A program made the translations under genes and the position numbers. Shown here piece by piece: positions 15,318-24,408 of a DNA stretch of 55,814 nucleotides. Source of the stretch: Sphingobium chlorophenolicum (GTDB taxonomy: Bacteria > Pseudomonadota > Alphaproteobacteria > Sphingomonadales > Sphingomonadaceae); contig NZ_JFHR01000035.1 of assembly GCF_000722875.1 (NCBI RefSeq), forward strand, positions 1-55,814, in the 5' to 3' direction. Position 1 is the stretch's first letter, and each line of letters starts with the position of its first letter. The notes beneath the pieces are model-generated. The model worked only from the letters and a program-made list of their open reading frames with translations. It searched no databases and was not told the DNA's origin.

Positions 15318-15357
15318 GCCGCTTGATCCTTCCGCCCTGCATCCCCCATATCGCCGC

Positions 15358-16752
15358 ATGCGCCCTGCCCTGCAACCCGCCAAATATAGCCCCGCGAATG
15401 AAATCGTCGCGCTGCAACCCGATTTCGCCGATCCGGTCGCGGCGGCGGACTTTCCGCAGGCGATCCTGCGTTTCCGCAACGACCGCTGGGCTTCGGCGGT
15501 GGGGCTGGACGGGCTGAGCGACGAGGAGTGGGTGGCGCATTTCGGGCGGTTCGCGCCGCTGGAGGGATCGCTGCCGCAGCCGCTCGCGCTGCGTTATCAT
15601 GGCCATCAGTTCCGCGTGTATAATTCCGATATCGGCGACGGGCGCGGCTTCCTGTTCGCGCAGGTGCGGGACGGGGCGGGCCGGTTGCTGGACTTGGGCA
15701 CCAAGGGTTCGGGGCAGACGCCCTACAGCCGCTTCGGCGACGGGCGGCTGACGCTGAAAGGCGGGGTGCGGGAGATATTGGCGACCGAGATGCTGGAGGC
15801 GTTGGGCGTCAATACGTCCAAGACATTCTCCATCATCGAGACGGGCGAGGCGCTGGAGCGCAATGACGAACCTTCCCCCACGCGGGGCGCGGCGATGGTG
15901 CGGCTCAGCCATTCGCATATCCGCATCGGGTCGTTCCAGCGGGCGGCCTATCATGACGACAGGGCTTTGCTGGAGCGGCTGACAGACTATGCGCTGACCC
16001 GGCTTTACGGCGAGGCGCCGGGCGACAATCCGCCTGCGCAACTGCTGGGCCGCGTGGTCGAGCGGACCGCCGATCTGGCGGCCAGCTATATGGTCGCGGG
16101 TTTCGTGCATGGCGTGCTCAACAGCGACAATATCAATGTGACGGGCGAGAGTTTCGACTATGGGCCGTGGCGGTTCACGCCGCTTTGGGAGCCGGGCTTC
16201 ACCGCCGCCTATTTCGACCGTGACGGGCTTTATGCCTTCGGGCGGCAGGCGGAGGCGATCCACTGGAATGTGGCGCAACTCGCCGTGTCGTTGCGCCCCT
16301 TGGTGGAGGCGGAGCCGCTGATCGAACAGTTGGAGCGTTTTCCCGCGCTTTACGCACAGGCGATGACCCGGCGCTTCTGCTGGCGGCTGGGCGTGGTGGA
16401 GACGAACGACGCCTCCGCCATGATCGAGGCGGCGGTGCGGGGGATGATCGCGAGCGGGACGCCGATCGATCGCTTCTTCCAGGATTGGCGAGGCGGCGAT
16501 CCACGCGGCGGCACGGCTTATGCGGGGGAGGAATGGGCTGGATTCCGCGAAGCTATTGCCGGATTTGAGGCCAGCGGAGCGAAGGATCATCCCTATTGGG
16601 CGGACGCGTCGCCCTGCTCCATGCATATCGATGAGGTGGAAGCCATCTGGAGCGCCATCGCCGAGCGCGACGATTGGGCGCCGCTGCATGCGAAGGTCGC
16701 CGCGATCCGGCGCATGGGCGATGCATTGGGCGATGCGCCACCCCTTCCCTAA
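15358..16752 (+). CDS. selO: Protein adenylyltransferase SelO (YdiU/UPF0061)
   Basis: A 464-residue pseudokinase-fold AMPylator. Motifs: YHGHQFRVYNSDIGDGRGFL, LDLGTKGSGQTPYSRFGDGR, LKGGVREILATEMLEALGV and HGVLNSDNINVTGESFDYGP, the last with the metal-binding Asn and Asp. The family transfers AMP from ATP to protein hydroxyls and affects redox proteins. Length agrees with E. coli YdiU (478). No strong Shine-Dalgarno is seen before the ATG. It is followed after 27 bp by astD, so the two may share a transcript. Confidence 0.93.
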   Translation: MRPALQPAKYSPANEIVALQPDFADPVAAADFPQAILRFRNDRWASAVGLDGLSDEEWVAHFGRFAPLEGSLPQPLALRYHGHQFRVYNSDIGDGRGFLFAQVRDGAGRLLDLGTKGSGQTPYSRFGDGRLTLKGGVREILATEMLEALGVNTSKTFSIIETGEALERNDEPSPTRGAAMVRLSHSHIRIGSFQRAAYHDDRALLERLTDYALTRLYGEAPGDNPPAQLLGRVVERTADLAASYMVAGFVHGVLNSDNINVTGESFDYGPWRFTPLWEPGFTAAYFDRDGLYAFGRQAEAIHWNVAQLAVSLRPLVEAEPLIEQLERFPALYAQAMTRRFCWRLGVVETNDASAMIEAAVRGMIASGTPIDRFFQDWRGGDPRGGTAYAGEEWAGFREAIAGFEASGAKDHPYWADASPCSMHIDEVEAIWSAIAERDDWAPLHAKVAAIRRMGDALGDAPPLP

Positions 16753-16779
16753 CGCCCCATTATCCTCCATATCTGCACC

Positions 16780-18213
16780 ATGTCCGCAACGCTGACTTCG
16801 ATGGAACCCGCCACTGGTGCTCTCTTGTGGCAGGGGACTGCCAGCGACGTGGAGGCGGAAGTCGCCCGCGCCCGCGAGGCCTGGCCCAAATGGGCGGCCC
16901 AGCCCATCGCTTACCGCATCGAAACGCTGCGCCGCTTCGTCAATGTCGTGCGCGCCAATGAGGATGCGCTGGCCGACCTGATCGCGCGGGAGACGGGCAA
17001 GCCGCTGTGGGATGCGCGGACCGAAGTTACGGCGGTGATGAACAAGGTCGACATTTCCGTCGCCGCCTTTTCGGAACGGACCGGACAGCGGCGGCTGGAA
17101 GCGGCGATGGGCGCGCGCCAGTCGGTGCGGCACAAGCCCCATGGCGTGATGGCGGTGCTGGGGCCCTATAATTTCCCGGCGCATCTGCCCAATGGGCATA
17201 TCGTCCCCGCGCTGCTTGCCGGAAACGCCGTGCTGTTCAAGCCATCGGAAAAGACGCCCGCCGTGGGCGAGATGCTGGTGCGCCTCTATCATGAGGCGGG
17301 CGTGCCGGAGGATGCCGTGCGGCTGGTGCTGGGCGGCCCGGAGGAGGGCAAGGCGCTGGCCGCCCATCCCGATGTGGGCGGGGTGCTGTTCACCGGATCG
17401 GCGCAGACCGGCATCGCCATCAATCGCCAGTTCGCGGCCAATCCAGGCAAGATATTGGCGCTGGAGATGGGCGGCAACAATCCTATCGTCGCCTGGGACA
17501 CGGCCGATATAAGCAGCGCAGCGGTGCTGATCGTGCAATCGGCCTTCCTGTCGAGCGGGCAACGCTGCACGGCGGCGAGCAGGCTGATCGTCAAGGAAAG
17601 CCTGGCCGACATGCTGATCGCGGAGGTCAAGAGGCTGGCGGACCGGCTGATCGTCGACCATCCCCATGCCGACCCCGCGCCCTTCATGGGACCGGTGATC
17701 GACAATCAGGCAGCCGATCAATTGACCGAAAGCTTCCTTTACTTGATGAGCAATGGCGGCAAGCCGATCAAGCATATGGTCCGCACGGTCAAGGGGCTGC
17801 CCTTCCTGACTCCCGCGATCATCGACGTGACCGCCATGGCGGAACGGCCGGATATCGAGTTGTTCGGGCCTCTGTTGCAGGTCATCCGCGTGCCGGATTT
17901 CGAATCGGCTATCCGGGAAGCGAACAATACCCGCTATGGGCTGTCGGCCGCGCTGATCGGTGGATCGCTGGAGCAATATAACCAGTTCTGGGCCAATATC
18001 CGGGCGGGGATCGTCAACTGGAACCGGCCGACCAACGGCGCCTCTTCATCCGCGCCCTTCGGTGGCGTCGGGATTTCGGGAAACCATCGGCCGAGCGCTT
18101 ATTATGCGGCGGACTATTGCGCCTATCCGGTGGTTTCGGTGGAGATCGAACAGCCCCGCGCATCCATTGGCGTGGGTTTGAAGGATATCGATACCGGCGC
18201 GATGGGGGATTGA
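16780..18213 (+). CDS. astD: N-succinylglutamate 5-semialdehyde dehydrogenase-like ALDH
   Basis: A 477-residue aldehyde dehydrogenase. Key motifs: GPYNFPAHLPNGHIVPALLAGN, FTGSAQTG (NAD loop), LEMGGNNPIV with the general-base Glu, and FLSSGQRCTAASRL with the catalytic Cys. The N-terminal GPYNFPAHLPNGH pattern is typical of AstD, the fourth enzyme of arginine succinyltransferase catabolism. No astA, astB, astC or astE lies nearby, so it may serve another pathway or the other genes may be elsewhere. Confidence 0.85.
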   Translation: MSATLTSMEPATGALLWQGTASDVEAEVARAREAWPKWAAQPIAYRIETLRRFVNVVRANEDALADLIARETGKPLWDARTEVTAVMNKVDISVAAFSERTGQRRLEAAMGARQSVRHKPHGVMAVLGPYNFPAHLPNGHIVPALLAGNAVLFKPSEKTPAVGEMLVRLYHEAGVPEDAVRLVLGGPEEGKALAAHPDVGGVLFTGSAQTGIAINRQFAANPGKILALEMGGNNPIVAWDTADISSAAVLIVQSAFLSSGQRCTAASRLIVKESLADMLIAEVKRLADRLIVDHPHADPAPFMGPVIDNQAADQLTESFLYLMSNGGKPIKHMVRTVKGLPFLTPAIIDVTAMAERPDIELFGPLLQVIRVPDFESAIREANNTRYGLSAALIGGSLEQYNQFWANIRAGIVNWNRPTNGASSSAPFGGVGISGNHRPSAYYAADYCAYPVVSVEIEQPRASIGVGLKDIDTGAMGD

Positions 18214-18310
18214 AGGAAGCGAGTTAAATTAGCGTCTCCCCAAATTTTCCTACGCGCCGGGCAAAGCATTCTGAATTGAAACCATTGGCCGCTTTCGCCA
18301 TTTGCCGAGC

Positions 18311-19099
18311 ATGGCTGAAACTCCACCTGCCCTTGTTCATCTCGTCGGCGCTGGTCCGGGCGACCCGGAACTGCTGACCCTTCGCGCCGCGCGCCTGATC
18401 GGCGAGGCGGAGGTGATCGTTCATGACGGGCTGGTTTCCGCCGGGATATTGGCGCTCGCCTCGCCCCATGCCGAACTGATTTCCGTGGCGAAGCAGCGCA
18501 GCCGCCATTCGGTGCCGCAGGACAGGATCAATGCCCTGCTGGTCGAACTGGCGCTGGCCGGGCGGAAAGTCGTGCGGCTGAAGGGCGGCGACCCCTTCAT
18601 CTTCGGGCGCGGCGGCGAGGAGATGGAGGCTTGCCGCGCTGCGGGCGTGCCGGTCGAGATCGTGCCGGGGATCAGCGCGGCCATCGGTTCCGCTGCGCAG
18701 GCGCAATTGCCCCTCACCCATCGCGACGCGGCGAGCGCCGTGACCTTCGTCGCTGGCCAGTGCAAGGGGCTGACCGATCAGGACTGGTCGGGACTGGCGG
18801 GCGCGGGGCGCACGCTCGTCATCTATATGGGCGTGGCGACGGCGGCGGACATCGCCGACAAGCTGATCGCGGACGGCGTGTCGCCGGGGATTCCGGTGGC
18901 GGTGCTGGAAAACGGCACTCGCGCCGACATGCGGAGCTTGCGCACCCTGCTGGCCGATCTGGGCGACATGGTGGCGCGGGAAAAGGTCAGAAGTCCGGCG
19001 CTGATCGTGGTGGGTGAAGTGGCGGCCTATGCGCTGGCGCAGGATGTGCTGGCGGGTTGGGCCGCGCAGATGAACAATGGGGCGGAGATGCTTTCGTGA
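18311..19099 (+). CDS. cobA: Uroporphyrinogen-III C-methyltransferase (siroheme branch)
   Basis: A 262-residue SUMT. Motifs: LVGAGPGDPELLTLRA at the N-terminus, VIVHDGLVS, VRLKGGDPFIFGRGGEEME and EIVPGISAAIGS. It methylates uroporphyrinogen III twice with SAM to precorrin-2, the precursor of siroheme. It heads the operon that includes cysI, whose product needs siroheme, so siroheme supply is its likely task. No CysG-type dehydrogenase/chelatase domain is fused. The ATG at 18311 was chosen over a TTG at 18302. Its TGA overlaps the next GTG by 4 bases. Confidence 0.92.
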   Translation: MAETPPALVHLVGAGPGDPELLTLRAARLIGEAEVIVHDGLVSAGILALASPHAELISVAKQRSRHSVPQDRINALLVELALAGRKVVRLKGGDPFIFGRGGEEMEACRAAGVPVEIVPGISAAIGSAAQAQLPLTHRDAASAVTFVAGQCKGLTDQDWSGLAGAGRTLVIYMGVATAADIADKLIADGVSPGIPVAVLENGTRADMRSLRTLLADLGDMVAREKVRSPALIVVGEVAAYALAQDVLAGWAAQMNNGAEMLS

Positions 19100-19392
19100 A
19101 GATTTTGACCGGCAATGACCTCGGCACCGGGGACGTGATCTGGTGGGCGGGCGACGGCTGGTCGCGGCAGGTCGGCGATTCCGTCGACGTGGGCGACAAG
19201 GGCGACGAACTGGCGCGCGCGGAGGAAGCGGCGCTGCGCGTCGTCGGCGCCTATGTGATCGACGCGACCGTCACTGAAGAGGGCGTGCGCCCCGCGCATA
19301 TCAAGGACCGCATCCGCGCCCTGGGGCCGACCGTGCGCCCCGACCTGACGCTGAAACCGAATGACGCCGACGCCGGCAACTGGGTGATCTGA
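19096..19392 (+). CDS. DUF2849 protein of the sulfite reductase operon
   Basis: A 98-residue protein, GTG start overlapping the cobA stop (GTGA). It begins KILTGNDLGTGDVIWWAGDG and includes DELARAEEAALRVVGAYVID, matching DUF2849. No cysteines occur, so it is not itself a ferredoxin. The family is usually found beside siroheme-dependent sulfite reductase genes; a role as accessory factor is inferred from context. Confidence 0.85.
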   Translation: MKILTGNDLGTGDVIWWAGDGWSRQVGDSVDVGDKGDELARAEEAALRVVGAYVIDATVTEEGVRPAHIKDRIRALGPTVRPDLTLKPNDADAGNWVI

Positions 19393-19395
19393 ACC

Positions 19396-21027
19396 ATGTA
19401 TCGTTACGACAGCTACGACCAGTCCATCGTCGACGCCCGCGTCGAGGAATTTCGCGATCAGGTGCAGCGCCGTCTGGCAGGCGCGCTGACCGAGGATCAG
19501 TTCAAGCCGCTGCGGCTGATGAACGGCCTCTACCTTCAGCTTCACGCCTATATGCTGCGCGTCGCCATCCCCTATGGCACGCTGTCCGGCAAGCAGATGC
19601 GCAAGCTGGGCGAGATCGCGGCGAAATATGACAAGGGCTACGGCCATTTCACCACGCGCCAGAACCTGCAATATAATTGGATCAAGCTGGCCGACGCGCC
19701 GGATATCCTGGCCGAACTGGCCACGGTCGAGATGCATGCCATCCAGACCAGCGGCAACTGCATCCGCAATATCTCTTCCGATCAATATGCGGGCGTGTCG
19801 GCCGATGAAGTGACCGATCCGCGTCCCTGGGCGGAATTGCTGCGCCAATGGTCGACCTTCCATCCGGAATTCACCTATCTGCCGCGCAAGTTCAAGATTT
19901 GCGTGATCGCCAATGAGGAAGATCGCGCCGCCATGCGGCTGCATGACATCGGGCTGAAACTGGTGTTGCGCGACGGACAAATCGGGGCGGAAGTCTATGC
20001 GGGCGGCGGCATGGGCCGCACCCCGATGGTCGCGCCGCAGATCAGGGATTTCGTGCCCGAAGAGGAGATCGTCTCTTATCTGGAGGCCTGCCTGCGCGTG
20101 TATAATCGCTATGGCCGCCGCGACAACAAGTATAAGGCGCGGATCAAGATATTGGTCCACGAACTGGGCGTCGAGGAATATAAGCGCCAGGTCGAGGAAG
20201 AATATGCGCATATGCGTGAACTCGGCCTCAATCCGCCGACCGAGGAACTGGACCGCATCCGGCCCTTCTTCGCGGGTCCGGCTTATGAGACGGGTCTTTC
20301 GGACGATCTGGACCGTTCCGATCCGGCTTTCGCTTTGTGGGTGGACCGTCAGGTCGCCGCGCACAAACAGCCGGGCTATGCCATCGTCAACATCAGCCTG
20401 AAGCCGCGCGGCGGCATTCCGGGCGACGCTTCGGCGGAGCAGATCGCGCTGGTGGCGGATCTGGCGGAGCGCTATTCGCTCGACGAACTGCGCGTCACCC
20501 ATGCGCAGAACCTGGTCCTGCCGCATGTGAAGAAGGCGGATCTCCACGCCATCTGGCAGAAGCTGGACGAGGCCGGCCTTGCCGAGGCCAATCTGGACCT
20601 GATCACCGACATCATCGCCTGCCCTGGCCTCGATTATTGCAGCCTCGCCAATGCCCGCTCCATCCCGCTGGCCCAGAAGCTGTCGGAACGGTTCGCCGCG
20701 GCGGACCGGCAGAAGGAACTGGGCGAGTTGAAGGTCAAGATTTCCGGCTGCATCAACGCCTGCGGCCACCACCATGCGGGCCATATCGGCGTGTTGGGCG
20801 TGGACCGGAAGGGCGTGGAGAATTTCCAGCTTTCCCTTGGCGGATCGGGCGCGGAGGACGCCAGCGTCGGCCAGATCACCGGCCCCGGCTTTTCCGAGGA
20901 CGGCGTGGTCGACGCCATCGAGAAGGTGACGAACCTCTACCTCGCCGAGCGGGAGGAAGGCGAACGCTTCCTCGACACCTATCGCCGTCTTGGCATGAAG
21001 CCCTTCAAGGAGGCGATCTATGGTTGA
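19396..21027 (+). CDS. cysI: Assimilatory sulfite (nitrite/sulfite) reductase hemoprotein
   Basis: A 543-residue siroheme/4Fe-4S enzyme. It has the two ferredoxin-like halves of the family (GYGHFTTRQNLQYNWIKL in the first, GYAIVNISLKPRGGIPG in the second) and the cluster ligands C-x5-C (CPGLDYC) and C-x3-C (CINAC). It reduces sulfite to sulfide with six electrons. Substrate is judged sulfite rather than nitrite because cysH and DUF934 follow. No flavoprotein subunit (CysJ) is present, so electrons probably come from a ferredoxin or another donor. It overlaps the next gene by 8 bases. Confidence 0.9.
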   Translation: MYRYDSYDQSIVDARVEEFRDQVQRRLAGALTEDQFKPLRLMNGLYLQLHAYMLRVAIPYGTLSGKQMRKLGEIAAKYDKGYGHFTTRQNLQYNWIKLADAPDILAELATVEMHAIQTSGNCIRNISSDQYAGVSADEVTDPRPWAELLRQWSTFHPEFTYLPRKFKICVIANEEDRAAMRLHDIGLKLVLRDGQIGAEVYAGGGMGRTPMVAPQIRDFVPEEEIVSYLEACLRVYNRYGRRDNKYKARIKILVHELGVEEYKRQVEEEYAHMRELGLNPPTEELDRIRPFFAGPAYETGLSDDLDRSDPAFALWVDRQVAAHKQPGYAIVNISLKPRGGIPGDASAEQIALVADLAERYSLDELRVTHAQNLVLPHVKKADLHAIWQKLDEAGLAEANLDLITDIIACPGLDYCSLANARSIPLAQKLSERFAAADRQKELGELKVKISGCINACGHHHAGHIGVLGVDRKGVENFQLSLGGSGAEDASVGQITGPGFSEDGVVDAIEKVTNLYLAEREEGERFLDTYRRLGMKPFKEAIYG

Positions 21028-21460
21028 ATTCCTGTCCTTCCGCGAAGGCGATGCGGGCCAGGAACCCGCCGTGACCGTCGAATCCTTCACCGGCCAGTCC
21101 AACTCGACCGCCGTTAGGATCGAAGCGGGCGAGGATGCGCGGGAATTGCTGCCCTTCCTCGACCGACTGTCGCTGGTGGAGGTGAACTTCCCCGCCTATG
21201 GCGACGGGCGCGGCTATTCGGCGGCGCGGATTTTGCGGGAGGCCGGATATCAGGGCGAACTGCGCGCCGTGGGCGACGTGCTGGTGGACCAGCTTGTCGC
21301 GATGCGCCGCTGCGGCTTCGACAGCTTCCGGCCCGACAAGGCGCTGGACGATGCCGCCGTGGAACGCGCCCTCAATCGCTATGCCGACGTCTATCAGAAG
21401 ACCGTCGACGGCCGCCGCCCGGTCTGGGCGAAACGGCACCCGGAGACTGCGAATGGCTGA
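21020..21460 (+). CDS. DUF934 protein, sulfite reductase-associated
   Basis: A 146-residue protein matching DUF934: LPFLDRLSLVEVNFPAYGDGRGYSAARILRE, GELRAVGDVLVDQLVAMRRCGFDSF and LNRYADVYQ. It overlaps cysI by 8 bases and cysH by 8 bases, so it is translationally tied to both. No catalytic motif is recognised; one conserved Cys (RRCGF) is present. A role in delivering electrons or sulfite within the pathway is inferred from its consistent neighbours. Confidence 0.87.
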   Translation: MVEFLSFREGDAGQEPAVTVESFTGQSNSTAVRIEAGEDARELLPFLDRLSLVEVNFPAYGDGRGYSAARILREAGYQGELRAVGDVLVDQLVAMRRCGFDSFRPDKALDDAAVERALNRYADVYQKTVDGRRPVWAKRHPETANG

Positions 21461-22244
21461 ACCTGCCCGCCGGATTGACGTGATCGACGCCCGTCCCGCC
21501 TTTACCCAGGCTGACGCGGACGCGCTGAATGCGCGTTTCGAGGGCGTCGACACGCTGTCGATGCTCAAAACCGTCTTTGCCGAGGGGCTGGCGGGGAATG
21601 TCGCCGTCGTCTCCTCCTTCGGGACGGAAAGCGCGGTGCTGCTGTCGCTGATCGCCAAGGCGGACAAGAACGTGCCGGTGATCTTCGTCGATACGCTGAA
21701 GATGTTCTCGGAAACGCTGGACTATCGCGAGACGCTGATCAACACGCTGGGCTTTACCGACAGCCGGGCGGTCGCGCCCCATGCGGACGTGCTGGCGCAG
21801 AAGGACGAGACGGGCCTGCGCTGGTCCTATGATCCCGACGGCTGCTGCGAAATCCGCAAGGTCGAGCCGATGAACCGCGCCAAGGAAGGGCTGGACGCCT
21901 GGATTTCCGGGCGCAAGGCGTTCCAGTCGGTGACGCGCCAGAACCTGCCCCGTTTCGAGGTCGAGGATGGCCGGTTGAAGATCAACCCGCTGGGCGACTG
22001 GACCAAGGACGACCTGGAAGCCTGGTTCGAGGCGGAGAAGCTGCCGCGCCATCCGCTGGAGGCGCAGGGCTATCTGTCCATCGGTTGCGAACCCTGCACG
22101 TCCAAGGTGCTGCCGGGCGAAGACCCCCGGGCCGGGCGCTGGCGCGGGTGGGACAAGGTGGAATGCGGCATTCACTCGCCGGTGACGCCTATCCCCTCCC
22201 CCGCCGCCGATCCGGACGATCCGGCTAACCAGCCGGTGTTCTGA
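21453..22244 (+). CDS. cysH: Adenylyl-sulfate/phosphoadenylyl-sulfate reductase (Fe-S type)
   Basis: A 263-residue enzyme of the PAPS/APS reductase family: VVSSFGTESAVLL (PP-loop), VIFVDTLKMFSETLDYR, and the C-terminal ECGIH with the catalytic Cys. It also carries DGCCEIRKVEP and GCEPCTSKV, the CC...CxxC ligands of a 4Fe-4S cluster, which in characterised enzymes goes with APS reduction. It supplies sulfite to CysI. The ATG at 21453 overlaps the DUF934 stop by 8 bases. An extra Pro-rich tail follows ECGIH. Confidence 0.91.
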   Translation: MAEPARRIDVIDARPAFTQADADALNARFEGVDTLSMLKTVFAEGLAGNVAVVSSFGTESAVLLSLIAKADKNVPVIFVDTLKMFSETLDYRETLINTLGFTDSRAVAPHADVLAQKDETGLRWSYDPDGCCEIRKVEPMNRAKEGLDAWISGRKAFQSVTRQNLPRFEVEDGRLKINPLGDWTKDDLEAWFEAEKLPRHPLEAQGYLSIGCEPCTSKVLPGEDPRAGRWRGWDKVECGIHSPVTPIPSPAADPDDPANQPVF

Positions 22245-22252
22245 CCCTTCCG

Positions 22253-22287
22253 ATCCTCCCCACGCTCCGCGCCGGGGAGGATTTTTC
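22253..22287 (+). terminator. Intrinsic terminator after cysH
   Basis: GATCCTCCCC, loop ACGCTCCGCGCC, GGGGAGGATTTTTC: a ten-pair stem (with a central loop) followed by a T-run. The stem and loop resemble the end module of the dispersed repeat (CCTCCCCACGCTTCGCG), suggesting the repeat has supplied this terminator or the reverse. Confidence 0.8.
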
Positions 22288-22344
22288 TATCCACTCCTTC
22301 GTTTTCAGGGCATTGTGACGGATATTTGATCGGGGGAGGACGAC

Positions 22345-22734
22345 ATGGCCGTCGAACTGAAGATATTGGCGTGGAGTTGCGTGCTGTTGCTGGTCCACAT
22401 CTTCGCGGCGGCGCACATCAAGACGCGCCAATATGGCGCCAAATGGAATATGGGGGCGCGGGACGAGGAATTGCCGCCGCTCGATCCGGTCGGCGGGCGG
22501 CTGGTGCGGGCGCAGGCCAATTTCCTGGAAACCTATCCGATTGCGATCATCCTGCTGCTGGGCGTGGTGATCGCCGGGAAGACCAGCGGGACGACGGCGC
22601 TTGGCGGGTGGCTCTGGCTGGGGGCGCGAGCGGTATATCTCCCGCTTTACGGCATGGGCGTGCCCGTGGTGCGGACATTGGTCTATCTGGCGAGCCTGGT
22701 GGGATTGGGGCTGGTTTTCCAGGCGTTTGTCTAG
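22345..22734 (+). CDS. MAPEG-family membrane protein
   Basis: A 129-residue, four-TM protein. It contains HIKTRQYGAKWNMGARDE, RLVRAQANFLETYPIAIILLLG (the MAPEG signature with Arg, Asn, Glu) and ARAVYLPLYGMGVPVVRTL. Related proteins are glutathione-dependent membrane enzymes or are uncharacterised in bacteria. It has its own ATG after GGGGGAGG. Its 3' end faces dnaB across a hairpin repeat. Confidence 0.85.
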   Translation: MAVELKILAWSCVLLLVHIFAAAHIKTRQYGAKWNMGARDEELPPLDPVGGRLVRAQANFLETYPIAIILLLGVVIAGKTSGTTALGGWLWLGARAVYLPLYGMGVPVVRTLVYLASLVGLGLVFQAFV

Positions 22735-22748
22735 AGCTGAACCGTGCT

Positions 22749-22791
22749 CCTGCGCAGGCAGGAGCCCAGTTGAAACGTCTGGACTGGGCCT
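22749..22791. terminator. Hairpin repeat/terminator between MAPEG and dnaB genes
   Basis: GCTCCTGC-GCAG-GCAGGAGC is a perfect palindrome; the adjoining GCCCAG...CTGGGC stem is followed by CTTTATT. The two hairpins could serve both converging genes. The first palindrome resembles short repeats that are common in sphingomonad genomes. Confidence 0.6.
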
Positions 22792-24273
22792 TTATTCGTA
22801 ATCTTCCATATAGCTGCCCTCCGCGAGGTCGGAGAAGCGGGTGATCTTCGCGTCGAACTTCATGCGGATGCGGCCGGTGGAGCCATGGCGCTGCTTGGCC
22901 ACGATCACTTCTGCCAGGCCGTAGATGCGCTCCATCTCCTGCGCCCATTCCAGATGCTCCGGGCTTTCCTTGTTCCCCGGCTCCTTGGCGGCGACATAAT
23001 AATCCTCGCGGAAGACGAACCAGACCATGTCCGCATCCTGCTCGATCGAGCCTGATTCACGCAGGTCGGAAAGCTGCGGCCGCTTGTCCTCGCGCTGCTC
23101 GACGGCGCGGCTTAGCTGCGACAGCGCCAGCACCGGGCAATTCAGTTCCTTCGCCAAGGTCTTGAGACCACGGGAAATCTCCGAAATTTCGTTGACGCGG
23201 TTGTCGCCCTTCCCCGTGCCCTGGAGCAATTGGAGATAGTCGACCACGACGAAACCGATGTCGTGCCGCCGCTTCAACCGGCGGGCGCGGGTGCGCAGCG
23301 CGGCAATGGTCAGGCCGGGCGTATCGTCGATGAAGAGCGGCAGTTCCTGCAATTCCCGCGCAGCGCGGGAGAGGTTCTGGAAATCGGCGCGGCTGATCTT
23401 GCCCATGCGCAGCGCTTCGCCGCTGATGCCCGACTGTTCGGCCAGCACGCGGGTGGCGAGCTGGTCGGCGGACATTTCCAGGCTGAAGAAAGCGGTCTTC
23501 GCGCCCATATTCTTTTCGGGCGGAATGCCGTCTGCATTGTCGCGCAGCCAGCGCGAGGCCGCATTATAGGCGATGTTGGTGGCCAGCGAGGTCTTTCCCA
23601 TGCCCGGACGACCCGCAAGGATCATCAGGTCGGAATTGTGCATGCCGCCGATCTTCTCGTTCAGGCTGTTGATGCCGGTAGTGATGCCCGAAACATGGCC
23701 GCCGCTGTTGAGGGCGCGTTCAGCCACCTGCACCGCCATGGTGGTGGCGGTGGCGAAGCTCTTCACCGAGCCGCTTTCGCCCTCCCCTTCCGACACTTTG
23801 TACAGCGCGACTTCGGCCTGCTCGATCTGCTCGCGGGGGTTGACGTCCTCGCTGGTGTCCAGCGCATTTTCGACCAGTTCCCGGCCGACATGCACAAGCT
23901 GCCGCAACAGCGCCAGATCGTAAATCTGCGTCGCGAAGTCCCGCGCCCCCAGCAGCGCCGCGCCATTGCCCGTCAATTGCGCCAGATAGCCGACACCGCC
24001 CAGTTCCTTGAGCGCCGGGTCTTGCTCCAGCATCGGCTTCAACGTCACCGGGTTCGCGACCATGTCGCGTTCGACCAGCTTCATCACGGCTTCGTAGATG
24101 CGGCCGTGCAGCGGTTCGAAGAAATGTTCGGGCTTCAGCCTCAACTGCACGTCTTCGGCGATGCGGTTGTCGATCATCAGCGCGCCGAGCAGCGCGGCCT
24201 CCGCCTCCACATTGCGGGGAAGTTCAGTGACGCCGGTTTCGGCGCTGTCGTTCATCTGGACCAGTTCAACCAT
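22792..24273 (-). CDS. dnaB: Replicative DNA helicase DnaB
   Basis: A 493-residue hexameric helicase. The N-terminal domain begins LPRNVEAEAALLGALMIDN. The C-terminal RecA domain has Walker A AGRPGMGKTSLATN, Walker B FVVVDYLQLLQG, and motifs DLRESGSIEQDADMV and VIVAKQRHGSTG. It unwinds DNA at the fork and interacts with primase. The ATG at 24273 has GAGGGGG three bases upstream. The longer open frame shadows the divergent UPF0262 gene. Confidence 0.97.
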   Translation of the reverse strand: MVELVQMNDSAETGVTELPRNVEAEAALLGALMIDNRIAEDVQLRLKPEHFFEPLHGRIYEAVMKLVERDMVANPVTLKPMLEQDPALKELGGVGYLAQLTGNGAALLGARDFATQIYDLALLRQLVHVGRELVENALDTSEDVNPREQIEQAEVALYKVSEGEGESGSVKSFATATTMAVQVAERALNSGGHVSGITTGINSLNEKIGGMHNSDLMILAGRPGMGKTSLATNIAYNAASRWLRDNADGIPPEKNMGAKTAFFSLEMSADQLATRVLAEQSGISGEALRMGKISRADFQNLSRAARELQELPLFIDDTPGLTIAALRTRARRLKRRHDIGFVVVDYLQLLQGTGKGDNRVNEISEISRGLKTLAKELNCPVLALSQLSRAVEQREDKRPQLSDLRESGSIEQDADMVWFVFREDYYVAAKEPGNKESPEHLEWAQEMERIYGLAEVIVAKQRHGSTGRIRMKFDAKITRFSDLAEGSYMEDYE

Positions 24274-24408
24274 CGCCCCCTCATCGCGCCGCGCATGGTC
24301 CCTTGCAAGGCGGAAGGTTGAAACCATTCGGAAAAGCTGTGGACAAGAGTCCCCGCCGCTTTTCCCGGTTGCATTTCCCCGTGCGCCGCCGCACTGACCA
24401 TAGCGTCC

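Noticed and set aside
15304..17976. An 890-codon minus-strand open frame opposite selO and astD
   Set aside because: Spans two recognised genes and has shadow-type composition.
19027..21102. A 691-codon minus-strand open frame opposite cysI
   Set aside because: cysI has siroheme/Fe-S motifs; the opposite frame has none.
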